Shown: one piece after another, positions 54,011 through 63,448 of the stretch
Layout: each line of letters starts with the position of its first letter
Numbering within the stretch: the stretch's first letter is position 1
Assembly: GCF_008630915.1 (NCBI RefSeq)
Contig: NZ_CP043909.1
Coordinates: 1-64,000 of the forward strand
DNA: 64,000 nt
DNA from: Acinetobacter suaedae
Lineage (GTDB): Bacteria > Pseudomonadota > Gammaproteobacteria > Pseudomonadales > Moraxellaceae
Direction: 5' to 3'
Position numbers and translations under genes: made by a program
Notes under the pieces: model-generated
The model's input: only the letters and a program-made list of their open reading frames with translations
The model's database searches: none
What the model was told of the DNA's origin: nothing

Positions 54011-55438
54011 ATGACTTTTCAATATCAGCGTCTCGCCGAACAGTTGGCACATAAGATTTATCACCATGAGCTGCAACCACAGCAGAAGCTCAGCTCTTTA
54101 CGTGAGTTTGCACGTCAGCAAGAGATCAGTTTGAGTACGGCACAACAATGCTATGAGTTGTTGGAAGCAAAAGGGCTGATTTATGTCAAAGCCAAGTCAG
54201 GTTATTTTGTCAGCTCTAGACAGTATCAAAGTCCTGCGCCTGACAGTCCTCAGTTTGAATCGATGCCACGACAAGTTTCCAATTTGGATCTACAAAATCA
54301 GATTCAAACAGCCTCCATTCAAAGCCATTTGACACCACTCGGGGCAATACAACTTTCACCTCATCTCATTCCTGTTGACGGGTTGCGCCGTTCTTTGCAA
54401 CGGGCGTTAAAGCATTGCCAGCCTGAAGATTTTTTGTATTGCAATAAACAAGGGCATCACGTGTTGAGACAGGCGCTTGCGGATCATTGGCGTGAGGATG
54501 GGATTTATATTGCGGCAGAGGATATTTTTATTACTAATGGCTGTTTGCCTGCGATTTCTTTACTGATTCAGCAAATGAGTAAAGAGGGCGATAGTATTCT
54601 GATTCCGACCCCGACCTTTAATGGTCAGCTACAAATGCTGGCCAGTTTAAAACGTAAAATTATTGAAATCCCTGCGGACCATCAGGGAGTAGATCTAGAA
54701 CGCTTAGAGCATTTTATGCAGCAAGGCAGTGCCAAACTGTGTTTATTGACGGCAAACTATCAAAATCCGTTAGGATATTGTCTCAGTAACCAGCAGAAAC
54801 AACGGATTGCTGAACTGGCGCAGCAGTATCAATGTTTCATTATTGAAGATGATATTTATGCGGAGTGTAGTTTCCAGAAGGAACGCCCATTACCGATTCG
54901 TTATTGGGATCAACAGGGCTATGTGGTCTGGTGTGCATCAGTTTCAAAGTCATTATCCAGTGCTTATCGAGTCGGTTGGTTCTGTTTGGGGCAACAACTT
55001 GAATTCTTACGCCCCCAATTATTGGCAAATAACGTTGGTGTGAATACGCCTTTACAGCTTGGTTTGGCTGATTTTATCTATAGTCGTGGTTATAGAGAAC
55101 ATTTAGATCAATTAAGACCCAAGCTCATGCAGCAGGTGGAACAGTATCGTGCGTGTATTTTAGAAACTTTTCAGGGGATTCCGATTGCATTAAGTCAATC
55201 ACAAGGAGGCTATGCTTTATGGATGCAGCTGCCTGACATGATTACAGGGCTTGATCTATATTATCTCGCACAAGCTAAAGGTATCAATATTGTACCAGGT
55301 GAAGTATTTGGTGAAGATCAGCGCTATCGGCATTTTATCCGTTTAAATGCGGGGCATGCTTTTACACAAGAAATCCGCCAAGCGATTCAGCAATTGGCGG
55401 ATTGGGTAAAACAAAGCTTAGACTCGCCTTCAGCCTAA
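54011..55438 (+). CDS. MocR/GntR-type regulator with aminotransferase domain
   Basis: 475 residues: an N-terminal GntR winged helix (about 1-70; [40 protein letters not shown]) fused to a fold-type I PLP aminotransferase domain. The Schiff-base Lys is in [16 protein letters not shown], and [19 protein letters not shown] and EDDIYAEC are family motifs. MocR proteins respond to PLP, amino acids or polyamines. I use the ATG at 54011, because the frame to 53921 adds an implausible leader. It overlaps the convergent ahr stop by 4 bp. Confidence 0.92.
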   Translation: MTFQYQRLAEQLAHKIYHHELQPQQKLSSLREFARQQEISLSTAQQCYELLEAKGLIYVKAKSGYFVSSRQYQSPAPDSPQFESMPRQVSNLDLQNQIQTASIQSHLTPLGAIQLSPHLIPVDGLRRSLQRALKHCQPEDFLYCNKQGHHVLRQALADHWREDGIYIAAEDIFITNGCLPAISLLIQQMSKEGDSILIPTPTFNGQLQMLASLKRKIIEIPADHQGVDLERLEHFMQQGSAKLCLLTANYQNPLGYCLSNQQKQRIAELAQQYQCFIIEDDIYAECSFQKERPLPIRYWDQQGYVVWCASVSKSLSSAYRVGWFCLGQQLEFLRPQLLANNVGVNTPLQLGLADFIYSRGYREHLDQLRPKLMQQVEQYRACILETFQGIPIALSQSQGGYALWMQLPDMITGLDLYYLAQAKGINIVPGEVFGEDQRYRHFIRLNAGHAFTQEIRQAIQQLADWVKQSLDSPSA

Positions 55439-56460
55439 TCAAAGTCAGCTTTGAGAACAATTCGATAACGAGCTTGACCAGAATGAAGTCGCTCAATGGC
55501 TTCATTAAGTTGTGACATAGGATATAGTTCAATTTGTGGTGCAATATTTTTACGTGCAGCAAACTTTAAAAGCTGACGTAATGCCAAAGGAGAACCTGTT
55601 GGAGAGCCTGTGACAGATTTGGCACCATCAATGAGCGCACCAACTGAAACAGGAACCGGCTCTAAAGTAAGACCTAAGAAATGGAGACTGCCATGGGGTG
55701 CAAGGGTACTCAAATAGGCTTGCCAATTCAGTGTGACATTCACCGTACTTAATAATAAATCAAACTTACCACGTTGTGCTTTAATCGCTTGAGCATCACG
55801 ACTATTCACGACATGATCTGCGCCCATCGCTTTAAGTTCTTCCGTTTTTTCTGGATTAGAACTAAACGCGGTGATTTCACAACCCCAAGCTTTGAGCAGT
55901 TTAATTGCGATATGACCTAAGCCACCAATACCGATCACACCGACATGATGTGTGGCTTGGATTTTATGTTTAAGTAATGGATCAAACACGGTAATCCCAC
56001 CACAAAGGAGTGGACCCGCACTTTCAGGCGCTAAATCATCGGGTAGAGGAATAACCCATTGCCAACCAGCCCGTACTTTTTCTGCAAAGCCCCCCGCATG
56101 ACCCACGATGGTTGCCACGTTTTTACCTGTACAGAGCACCTGATTGCCTCCAATACACGGATCACATGCTTGGCAACTTTCAGCTGTCCAACCGATACCA
56201 ACACGTTGACCCAGTTTGAGCCCCTTTGCTTCCGTGCCGAGCGCCGTGATTGTGCCAATGATTTCGTGACCAGCAATGACAGGGTAGGTTGAAGAACGCC
56301 AATCATTGTTGATGACTGATAGATCAGAATGACATAAACCACAGTATTCAACTTTGACTTCCACCTGATGGGCTTGTAATTCACCTGCATCAAATTGGTA
56401 AGGAACCAGCTGTTCACCTGCTTGCATCGCTGCATAAGCGCGAATTTGATTATTGCTCAT
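55435..56460 (-). CDS. ahr: NADPH-dependent zinc aldehyde reductase, Ahr/YahK type
   Basis: 341-residue medium-chain zinc dehydrogenase. The catalytic zinc ligands lie in CGLCHSD, GHEII and CGGI-type positions. The structural zinc has four Cys in [16 protein letters not shown]. The Rossmann motif is [12 protein letters not shown], and SSNPEKTEE suggests NADPH. The sequence follows E. coli Ahr (YjgB) closely along its length ([22 protein letters not shown]). It reduces a wide range of aldehydes to alcohols. Own upstream region; converges on the MocR gene. Confidence 0.93.
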   Translation of the reverse strand: MSNNQIRAYAAMQAGEQLVPYQFDAGELQAHQVEVKVEYCGLCHSDLSVINNDWRSSTYPVIAGHEIIGTITALGTEAKGLKLGQRVGIGWTAESCQACDPCIGGNQVLCTGKNVATIVGHAGGFAEKVRAGWQWVIPLPDDLAPESAGPLLCGGITVFDPLLKHKIQATHHVGVIGIGGLGHIAIKLLKAWGCEITAFSSNPEKTEELKAMGADHVVNSRDAQAIKAQRGKFDLLLSTVNVTLNWQAYLSTLAPHGSLHFLGLTLEPVPVSVGALIDGAKSVTGSPTGSPLALRQLLKFAARKNIAPQIELYPMSQLNEAIERLHSGQARYRIVLKADFD

Positions 56461-56486
56461 GAAAGGACTCCTTTGAGGGGATCGTT

Positions 56487-57041
56487 TTATTTAAAATGAC
56501 AATGGTTTTCATGGTCATTGACCATACCTACCGCTTGCATGAAGGCATAGCAGGTGGTTGGCCCAACAAATTTGAAACCACGTTTTTTTAATGTTTTGGA
56601 AAGTATTTGACTGATTTCTGTTTGAGCAGGTGCTTCACGATAATGCATCACATCGTTGTTTGGTGCTTGATGATTGACGAAGTTCCAAAACCAAGCCGAG
56701 ACATCTTGAACTTCATCTTTGAGTTTTTGCCATGCGATCGCATTGTCTCGAATGGCTTTGAGTTTACCGATATGACGGATTAACCCTGAATCATTGAGTT
56801 TATTTTCCAGTTGATCATCGGTGAGTGCTGCGATGTGTGCAACTGGATATTGAAAAAAATGGGTACGATAACATTCACGTTTTTTTAGAACAGTAATCCA
56901 TGATAAGCCAGCTTGTTGGCCTTCGAGACAGAGCATTTCAAATAGACGTGCTTCATCATGTTCAGCCTTGCCCCATTCTTCATCATGGTAAGCTATATAC
57001 AAAGGGTCGTTAGAGCACCAACCACAGCGTTGAATCGTCAT
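56487..57041 (-). CDS. tag: DNA-3-methyladenine glycosylase I
   Basis: Base-excision enzyme removing 3-methyladenine. The 184-residue protein keeps the structural zinc ligands with E. coli spacing: Cys6, His19, His177 and Cys181. [20 protein letters not shown] opens the protein, and [12 protein letters not shown] holds the active-site Glu. It lies in a minus-strand run tag - 81-aa gene - M23 - mutY, where the genes have short gaps but no overlaps. Confidence 0.95.
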   Translation of the reverse strand: MTIQRCGWCSNDPLYIAYHDEEWGKAEHDEARLFEMLCLEGQQAGLSWITVLKKRECYRTHFFQYPVAHIAALTDDQLENKLNDSGLIRHIGKLKAIRDNAIAWQKLKDEVQDVSAWFWNFVNHQAPNNDVMHYREAPAQTEISQILSKTLKKRGFKFVGPTTCYAFMQAVGMVNDHENHCHFK

Positions 57042-57068
57042 ATGTGTTGCTCCTGAATACTGTGAATT

Positions 57069-57314
57069 TTAGAGTTTGAATTCAACCCACTCATCACTAT
57101 GATTATCCCAATAATACAGTGCGGCACTATCCAAATCATCAAACTTTAGCCAAAAGTCTTTACCTGATTTATCTGCAAAACCTGTACTGATTAGCAGTGC
57201 ATCTTCGGTAATCTCCATGATCCAGCCTTGATAACTGGTTCCATTGAGAATGATTTTTTGTTGATTCCCTGACTCTGCAAATTCAACCAGTTGTTCAATC
57301 AATGCTTCTGACAT
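57069..57314 (-). CDS. Small protein of unknown function
   Basis: 81 residues, acidic, no signal. The middle stretch KIILNGTSYQGWIMEITEDA is beta-rich and recalls small SH3-like barrels. The C-terminus is Trp/Asp-rich (DFWLKFDDLD, YYWDNHSDEW). A reasonable ribosome site (AACACACAATG context) and tight packing between tag and the M23 gene support a real gene. No family was recognised. Confidence 0.65.
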   Translation of the reverse strand: MSEALIEQLVEFAESGNQQKIILNGTSYQGWIMEITEDALLISTGFADKSGKDFWLKFDDLDSAALYYWDNHSDEWVEFKL

Positions 57315-57323
57315 TGTGTGTTC

Positions 57324-57860
57324 CTAACGTAAATAAGGGAATGGATTGACTGCGCCACGCCCTTTGCCATTTAAATAAATACCATAGTGTAGATGTGGAG
57401 CTGTATGGCGTGCATTGCCTGTATTTCCCACATATCCAATGTGCTCGCCTTTGCGAACATAATCACCGACATTGAGTCCACGTTTATGACGATCTAGATG
57501 TGCATAGTAATGCCATGATCCTGATGGCCCCATAATCCAAACCACTTTTCCACCCAGATTGTTGTTGCGTAAGTCTGCGACGAGCCCGTCAGTTGCACTA
57601 TACACTTTCGTTCCTCGTGCTGCCATGATGTCAATTCCTTCGTGACGACGACCTTGGCTACGAGCAGCTCCCCACGTGTCGCTCAACTCACTTCGACTGA
57701 CACCTTTGACCGGTATTGGTAATCGGCTATCGAGGCGCATATTTTGTAGTTTGTTGACTTGGGTATTTGGTAGTGGTGTTGGTTTTTGAGGTGTGCTGGC
57801 ACATGCTGAGAGTAAGATCGTCAATACACCGAGAAGGGCATAGCGGATTGAATGATGCAT
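57324..57860 (-). CDS. M23 family peptidase-like lipoprotein
   Basis: 178 residues from the ATG at 57860 (AAGGAG with good spacing; MHHSIRYALLG), with a lipobox LSAC and lipidated Cys 20. The C-terminal LytM/M23 domain keeps HEGID (His73, Asp77) and the HLHYG motif (His156-His158) expected of zinc endopeptidases. YAHLD lies between them. It probably cleaves peptidoglycan cross-links at the outer-membrane side or acts as an activator. The set of zinc ligands looks complete, so activity is plausible. Confidence 0.9.
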   Translation of the reverse strand: MHHSIRYALLGVLTILLSACASTPQKPTPLPNTQVNKLQNMRLDSRLPIPVKGVSRSELSDTWGAARSQGRRHEGIDIMAARGTKVYSATDGLVADLRNNNLGGKVVWIMGPSGSWHYYAHLDRHKRGLNVGDYVRKGEHIGYVGNTGNARHTAPHLHYGIYLNGKGRGAVNPFPYLR

Positions 57861-57934
57861 ACTGGCTCCTTGCATTTTATAGAAAGTTGGCACGACTAAA
57901 CACAGCGCTAACACCCATAATGACTTAATCTTAT

Positions 57935-58969
57935 TTAGGCATCTGCTGCCTTGATCATTTTCTTCATTGCAGTGGGGATCCCTTTGGCTGTGGCTTGATC
58001 TGGGCTAAGCCAGTGTCCATTCAACTCAATACTGAGTTGTTCTTTTTGGTCATGTTCCACGTGGAACACTTTTCCATCTAGCAACCATGTAAAGTGGGTA
58101 AAGCTATGGCTAATCTGCAATGATGATACTTGAGCTTGTAGTTTAAAGTGTTGCTCAATCTGTTGTAATTCGGTTGCTTGCTCAATAATGGGTAGGCAGT
58201 ATAGTCCTCCCCACAAACCCTGTGCTTCTCTTTGCTGCCATAGCCATTGATCGCCTGATTGTATGAGCAAAACATGGGCTGTTTTAATCGGGACAGGCTT
58301 TTTAGCCTTTTTAAATGGAAGCTCCTGTTCTAATCCTTGTTGATAGGCTAGACAGTGTTGTTGCATTGGACAATATAAACATAATGGTTTTTTTGGTGTG
58401 CAAACGGTCGCACCTAAATCCATGATGGCTTGTGTGTAGTCATGATTGCGTTGTTGAGGGCATAGATCCTCTGCAATTTGCCATAAAGCACGTTCATGTT
58501 GTGGTTTAGATAGATCATCTTCAATCGCAAAGAAACGTGCTAAAACACGTTTCACATTGCCATCCATAATGACGCCATATTGGCGTAAACCGAGTGACAT
58601 CAGCGCGCCTGCTGTGGAGCGTCCAATCCCTGGAAGTTCAATCCATTGTTCTAATGTTTCAGGGAATTTGCCTTGCTGACTGACGATACCTGCTGCTTTA
58701 TGTAAGTTTCTTGCTCTTGCGTAATACCCAAGTCCTGCCCAATAAGGTGCAACGTCATCCCAACTGGCTTGTCCTAAGTCTTGTACGGTAGGAAAGCGTT
58801 CGATAAAACGATCAAAATATTGCAATACCGTTTTGACTTGTGTCTGCTGCAACATGATTTCTGATACCCAGACTTTATAAGGATCATCCGCAATTTGCCA
58901 AGGTAGATCATGACGACCATGTTGGTCGTACCAAGCGAGCAGTGCATCAGAAAATGAAAAATCAGACAT
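57935..58969 (-). CDS. mutY: Adenine DNA glycosylase MutY
   Basis: Removes A mispaired with 8-oxoG or G. The 344-residue protein has Glu37 in SEIMLQQTQV, helix-hairpin-helix LPGIGRSTAGALMSL, catalytic Asp136 in IMDGNVKRVLAR, and the 4Fe-4S cluster cysteines 190, 197, 200 and 206 (C-x6-C-x2-C-x5-C). A C-terminal NUDIX-like domain recognises 8-oxoG. The next gene downstream, the M23 lipoprotein gene, follows after 75 bp. Confidence 0.96.
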   Translation of the reverse strand: MSDFSFSDALLAWYDQHGRHDLPWQIADDPYKVWVSEIMLQQTQVKTVLQYFDRFIERFPTVQDLGQASWDDVAPYWAGLGYYARARNLHKAAGIVSQQGKFPETLEQWIELPGIGRSTAGALMSLGLRQYGVIMDGNVKRVLARFFAIEDDLSKPQHERALWQIAEDLCPQQRNHDYTQAIMDLGATVCTPKKPLCLYCPMQQHCLAYQQGLEQELPFKKAKKPVPIKTAHVLLIQSGDQWLWQQREAQGLWGGLYCLPIIEQATELQQIEQHFKLQAQVSSLQISHSFTHFTWLLDGKVFHVEHDQKEQLSIELNGHWLSPDQATAKGIPTAMKKMIKAADA

Positions 58970-59068
58970 GAATCAGAACAATCAAAAGCAGAGGGCTAGT
59001 ATAGCGGAAAAGCAGAGAGGAGTTGCTGCATACAAACAAATTTGTTATTAAATCCTTATTCATATTTG

Positions 59069-59104
59069 CTAGTGCAAGGCGACATCCTTGTCGCCTTGCA
59101 CTAG
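59069..59104 (-). other. Strong perfect hairpin with AGGA loop (minus strand)
   Basis: CTAGTGCAAGGCGACA and TGTCGCCTTGCACTAG form a perfect 16-bp stem around a 4-nt loop, AGGA on the minus strand and TCCT on the plus strand. There is no T run on either side, so it is not a standard terminator. The minus strand presents ACAAGGATGT, the core of the CsrA SELEX site. It lies 78 bp after the dienelactone hydrolase stop and upstream of mutY, both minus strand. Confidence 0.7.
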
Positions 59105-59181
59105 TCGAAATTGTTAGGAATTAAACAAACGAGATATTCGTTTAATTCCATATTTATGGATTTTAGAGATAGTTTTTTTAA

Positions 59182-59919
59182 TCACTTTAAATGTTTATCT
59201 AACAACTCATACATGGCTTCAAGGCCTTGGCGTTCTGCTTCTGCGTTATAACCGAGGTCAACATTATTCGCCTTCGCACGTTCATCTGCTAGAGGATTGC
59301 TGAATCCATGTTTAGCATCTTCGAAAATGATGACTTCATGGCTGACCTCAGCATCATGCATTTCTTGACGGAAACTCGCGACGTCATCTAAAGTGACCAT
59401 GCTATCAAGCTCACCGTGTAAAACTAAAATTTCAGCTTTGATCTGATCTTTTTGTGCTGGTGTACTTGTTGCTAATACGGCATGGAAGGTGGCAACTGCT
59501 TTGATATCTGCACCAGAGCGAGCTAAATCAAGTACAACCTTACCACCATAGCAAAAGCCAATAGCAGCGAGTTTTTCGGCATTGACTTCGGGTTGAGCTG
59601 CTAATGTTGCTAACCCCGCTTTTGCGCGATTGACAATCGTATCTGGTTGTTCAAAGGTCTGATTCATCCATTCTGAGGCTTGCGGTACAGCAGTGGTGAC
59701 TTTTTTATCACCATACATATCGATTGCTAAGGCAGCAAAGCCATGTTCTGCAAGCTCACGTGCGCGTTGTTCAGTATATTCGTTACGACCCCACCATTCA
59801 GGTGCAACAATGACACCCGCAATAGGTTGATCAATTGTTGGCGCTGCGAAATAACCAATTAAGCGTTGACCATCTGGAGCGGTATATTCAATTTCACGAG
59901 TTATAATTTGAGAGCTCAT
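59182..59919 (-). CDS. Dienelactone hydrolase family protein
   Basis: 245-residue alpha/beta hydrolase of the DLH family with a Cys nucleophile. Visible catalytic set: Cys123 in GFCYGG, Asp172 in HGELDSMV, His204 in DAKHGFSNP, and Glu41 in APEWWG, the residue that activates the Cys in DLH. It probably hydrolyses lactones or esters. No aromatic-degradation genes are nearby, so the physiological substrate is unknown. Cytosolic. Monocistronic. Confidence 0.9.
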   Translation of the reverse strand: MSSQIITREIEYTAPDGQRLIGYFAAPTIDQPIAGVIVAPEWWGRNEYTEQRARELAEHGFAALAIDMYGDKKVTTAVPQASEWMNQTFEQPDTIVNRAKAGLATLAAQPEVNAEKLAAIGFCYGGKVVLDLARSGADIKAVATFHAVLATSTPAQKDQIKAEILVLHGELDSMVTLDDVASFRQEMHDAEVSHEVIIFEDAKHGFSNPLADERAKANNVDLGYNAEAERQGLEAMYELLDKHLK

Positions 59920-60033
59920 TTTAAAGTCCTAGTCTTTTTTTAAAACTTTCCGATTAAAACATAAAATATTGTAATTGATGGCATCTTAAAACAACAAAAA
60001 TGAGTCTCTTGGTAACTGGATTTTTAGCGATAA

Positions 60034-60061
60034 AAAAGAAGAATCTGCTGATTCTTCTTTT
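60034..60061. terminator. Terminator between DUF1328 and dienelactone hydrolase genes
   Basis: Stem AAAAGAAGAAT / ATTCTTCTTTT with a 6-nt loop, flanked by A and T runs. It lies directly after the DUF1328 gene on the minus strand. Confidence 0.82.
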
Positions 60062-60080
60062 CGATACAGGATGAATAATT

Positions 60081-60239
60081 TTAGACTTTACCGCGAGATA
60101 AAAAACCGACTATAGCTAGAATTGCTGCAATAATCAGCAAAATGACAGCAAAGTCTTTGGAAAGGCCAGCAACACCACCAAAGCCTAATAAACTTGCAAT
60201 CAATGCAATTACAGCAAAAATAATCGCCCAACGGAACAT
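60081..60239 (-). CDS. DUF1328 small membrane protein (YtjA-like)
   Basis: 52 residues forming two membrane spans: [19 protein letters not shown] and [17 protein letters not shown], joined by GGVAGLSKD. It ends in a basic SRGKV tail. The N-terminal FRWAIIF and the GFGG turn match DUF1328 (E. coli YtjA). Start ATG at 60239, preceded by AGGAGAATACA. Members are often stress-induced; function unknown. Missed by length filters. It has its own terminator. Confidence 0.88.
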   Translation of the reverse strand: MFRWAIIFAVIALIASLLGFGGVAGLSKDFAVILLIIAAILAIVGFLSRGKV

Positions 60240-60427
60240 ATTGTATTCTCCTATTTTTAGTTATTTCTCTATCTATAATATTGTATGTTTTTTAATCTAT
60301 ATATTGTGTTTCTGTGGTGCTAATGTTCGATCACACTCTGTTCAATAGATGAAATGTGTCGTTTAAATAAAGTATGTGACTCAAGAATGGTATACTAGAC
60401 TGCTCGTTTTAAATCGAAAACACTATT

Positions 60428-60880
60428 ATGTCCACAGAACTGCGTCCTAATTTTTGGAAACAATATTCGCTTGATCAACTGAACCAAGCGGAATGGGAAG
60501 CTTTGTGCGATGGCTGTGGATTGTGCTGCCTAATTAAGCTGGAAGATGAAGACACAGCTGAGGTGGCATACACCAAGGTGGCATGTAAGTTATTGGATTG
60601 TAAAACAGCTCAATGTTCAGATTATGTTAATCGGCAACAACAAGTTCCTGATTGTATCCAACTCACTTTGGAACAATTACAGAATATTTCATGGTTGCCA
60701 TCAAGTTGTGCCTATCGTCGTTTGAGTGAGGGTAAAAACTTACCGTCATGGCATTATTTGATGACAGGTTCGCGCAAAAGTGTGATCAATGCGAAAAAAT
60801 CAGTTGCAGGTCGCTGTATTTCAGAAACTGAAGTCGATGAAGAACAAATCGAAGAATATATTGTGCGCTGGGTTCGTTAG
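60428..60880 (+). CDS. ycgN: YcgN family cysteine-cluster protein (UPF0260)
   Basis: 150 residues with an N-terminal Cys cluster CDGCGLCC (Cys 27, 30, 33, 34) and more Cys in VACKLLDC, AQCSDYV and SSCAYR. These fit a metal-binding UPF0260/YcgN protein. WLPSSCAYRRLSEGKNLPSW is the distinctive block. Function unknown. TGGTATACTAG, 38 bp upstream, contains TATACT as a possible -10. Monocistronic. Confidence 0.92.
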   Translation: MSTELRPNFWKQYSLDQLNQAEWEALCDGCGLCCLIKLEDEDTAEVAYTKVACKLLDCKTAQCSDYVNRQQQVPDCIQLTLEQLQNISWLPSSCAYRRLSEGKNLPSWHYLMTGSRKSVINAKKSVAGRCISETEVDEEQIEEYIVRWVR

Positions 60881-60993
60881 CGGCGTTGATCATTTATAGT
60901 TGAATAAGCAGGTATAAAAAAACAACACTTTTATAGCAGTTTTTTAAATAAATCCTCGTACTATGAGAAAAGAAAATAAGAGGGAGAGAGGGA

Positions 60994-62154
60994 ATGATCA
61001 AGCACATCGTCACCCCATTTTTATGTGGTGGTTTTTTATTTTTACAAGCCTGCGGTACAAACAATAGTAATCCTAAAACCACAGATCAAAATACAGTTCA
61101 GCAAAGCGCACAAGCGAGTCTACAGACTTACCATATAGAAAATATTGCACAATTTAATGAACCTTGGGCAATCACGTCGTTACCTGATCAACGCTTGCTC
61201 ATTACAGAACGCAGAGGTCAGTTAAAGATATTCGATCCTAAAACCAAACAAAGCTTGAATGTTGAGGGGATCCCAGCCGTTAGTTATGGGGGACAAGGTG
61301 GTTTAGGGGATGTGATTTTACACCCAGACTTTCAGAACAATCACTGGATTTATCTGAGTTATGCTGTAAAAGGCCAAGGTGGCTATGGGGCTGTAATTTC
61401 ACGTGCCAAACTCGATTTGTCCAGTGTCACACAACCTAAACTCACGGATGTAAAGGTGATCTGGCAACAAGTTCCAAAGGTATCAGGACAAGGGCACTAT
61501 GGACATCGCATGGTATTTGGTGCAGATGGAAAACTATGGGTAAGCTCAGGGGAGAGACAGAAATTTGATCCAGCCCAAGATATGAAGAGCAATCTGGGTA
61601 AAGTATTGCGATTAAATGAAGATGGTACGCCTGCTGAGGGAAATCCATTTAGTCAACAAGGTGGAGTAAGCGCTGAGATTTGGTCATTGGGGCATCGTAA
61701 TCCGCTTGGCATCGCATTTGATACCCAAGGACAACTTTGGGTCGTTGAAATGGGCCCAGAGGGTGGTGATGAGCTGAATCTGATTGTCAAAGGTGCAAAT
61801 TATGGTTATCCAACTGTTTCAAATGGCAATCACTATTCAGGTCTGCCGATCCCAGATCATAGCACCCGACCCGAATTTAAAGCGCCTGAAATTGATTGGA
61901 CACCGGTAATCTCACCTTCAAGCATGATCGTTTATACAGGTGATCAATTTCCGCTATGGCGACAAAAGGCTCTGATTGGAGGTTTATCATCTAAATCTAT
62001 TGTTGTAGTAGATCTCAATGCACAGCCTGTTAAAGAAGTGCAACGTTTAGACATGAAACAACGAATTCGTGGTCTACATCAGGCCCAAGATGGATCGATT
62101 TGGGTCATTGAAGATGGACCGCAGGCAAAACTACTTAAGCTCAATGCAAATTAA
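60994..62154 (+). CDS. PQQ-dependent sugar dehydrogenase lipoprotein (YliI-like)
   Basis: 386 residues with lipobox LQAC, Cys 20. A six-bladed beta-propeller of the soluble PQQ glucose/aldose dehydrogenase family follows. Typical motifs: ERRGQLKIF, a GGLGDVILHPDF block, HYGHRMVFGADG, SLGHRNPLGIAFD and EMGPEGGDELN. It oxidises aldose sugars in the periplasm if PQQ is supplied; the pqq genes are not in this window. A strong purine-rich ribosome site precedes the ATG. Confidence 0.9.
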   Translation: MIKHIVTPFLCGGFLFLQACGTNNSNPKTTDQNTVQQSAQASLQTYHIENIAQFNEPWAITSLPDQRLLITERRGQLKIFDPKTKQSLNVEGIPAVSYGGQGGLGDVILHPDFQNNHWIYLSYAVKGQGGYGAVISRAKLDLSSVTQPKLTDVKVIWQQVPKVSGQGHYGHRMVFGADGKLWVSSGERQKFDPAQDMKSNLGKVLRLNEDGTPAEGNPFSQQGGVSAEIWSLGHRNPLGIAFDTQGQLWVVEMGPEGGDELNLIVKGANYGYPTVSNGNHYSGLPIPDHSTRPEFKAPEIDWTPVISPSSMIVYTGDQFPLWRQKALIGGLSSKSIVVVDLNAQPVKEVQRLDMKQRIRGLHQAQDGSIWVIEDGPQAKLLKLNAN

Positions 62155-62179
62155 ATCTTAACTTAAAGTGAAATGATGA

Positions 62180-63367
62180 ATGACTAAGCCGAACGATTTT
62201 TCGAGAACTTTAAAAAAATTGCTGATGGTGGCAGGACTATTATCTTTTAGTTCAATACTTTGGGCTAAAAACCTGACTGAGCAACAGGTGAAAGCTGTGA
62301 TTGATCAGCAATTTAAGCCTTTATTGGCGCAATATAAAGTACCGGGAATGGCGGTAGCAGTGACCTTGAATGGTAAACACTATTTTGTCAATTATGGGCT
62401 AGCCTCTAAACAAAGCCAGCAAGCTGTGAGCAATAAGACCTTATTTGAACTTGGCTCGGTGAGTAAGGTCTTCAATGCGACTTTGGCAGGCTATGCACAG
62501 GCACAAGGGCAGTTGTCATTCTCTGATCATCCAGCCAAATATTTTCCTGAACTTAAAAATACAGCCGTAAATCAAGCGACATTATTGAATTTAGGCACAT
62601 ACAACGCTGGAGGCTTCCCACTACAATTTCCTGATGATGTTGTGAAACAGCAGGATATGATTCGATATTTTCAAGAATGGCAATCAAAAACAAAAATCGG
62701 TGCTGCACGTCAATATTCCAATCCGAGTATTGGTTTGATGGGTTATGTGACGACTTTAGCCATGAAAAAACCTTATGTAGAATTGATCGAGCAAACGCTT
62801 TTTCCTCAATTGGGTATGACTCAAAGTTTTATCAATGTACCTAAGCCGCATATGTCGCAATATGCATGGGGATACAAAGCCGATCAAGCCATGCGTGTAT
62901 CACCAGGTATGTTTGATGCAGAAGCGTATGGTGTGAAAAGTAGCAGTGCAGATATGTTGAAGTTTCTAGATGCGCAGATCAATGTGCAACAGTTGCAACA
63001 ACCTATCCGTAAAGCCATTGAAAATACCCATGTGGGCTATTTTGAAGTGGGGGCAATGACGCAAGGTTTGGGTTGGGAGCAATATGCTTATCCTGTGAAA
63101 TTAGAAACCTTGTTAGAGGGCAATTCAAGCAAAATGGCACTGGAAAGCCATGCTGTTACTCCAATCAAACAGCCAAAGATTGCTTCACCAGCAACCTATT
63201 TTAATAAAACAGGGGCGACCAATGGCTTTGGAGCGTATGCTGCTTTTATTCCACAGCAAAAAATCGGTATGGTGATGCTTGCTAATACCAATTTTCCGAA
63301 TGAAGCACGTATTACCGCAACCTATCAAGCGATGCAGCAAATTCTCAAACAGAATGCAGCTCAATAG
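62180..63367 (+). CDS. ampC: Class C beta-lactamase, AmpC/ADC-like
   Basis: 395 residues with a signal peptide (ends LWA, near residue 29). The serine active site is complete: Ser93-x-x-Lys96 (GSVSK), Tyr179-Ser-Asn181 (YSN) and Lys343-Thr-Gly345 (KTG). NPSIGLMGYV and GAYAAFIP match ADC-type chromosomal cephalosporinases. One oddity is LGTYNAGG near residue 140, where the family usually has LATYTAGG. The start is 26 bp after the sugar dehydrogenase stop, so they may share a transcript. No ampR or insertion element is adjacent. Confidence 0.9.
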   Translation: MTKPNDFSRTLKKLLMVAGLLSFSSILWAKNLTEQQVKAVIDQQFKPLLAQYKVPGMAVAVTLNGKHYFVNYGLASKQSQQAVSNKTLFELGSVSKVFNATLAGYAQAQGQLSFSDHPAKYFPELKNTAVNQATLLNLGTYNAGGFPLQFPDDVVKQQDMIRYFQEWQSKTKIGAARQYSNPSIGLMGYVTTLAMKKPYVELIEQTLFPQLGMTQSFINVPKPHMSQYAWGYKADQAMRVSPGMFDAEAYGVKSSSADMLKFLDAQINVQQLQQPIRKAIENTHVGYFEVGAMTQGLGWEQYAYPVKLETLLEGNSSKMALESHAVTPIKQPKIASPATYFNKTGATNGFGAYAAFIPQQKIGMVMLANTNFPNEARITATYQAMQQILKQNAAQ

Positions 63368-63448
63368 ACTGATCATTTGTTTTGCAGATTCAAATTGTAG
63401 ATTTGTGCCAGACACAATAGACTAGGATAAAACAGCATAAAGCCAGTG

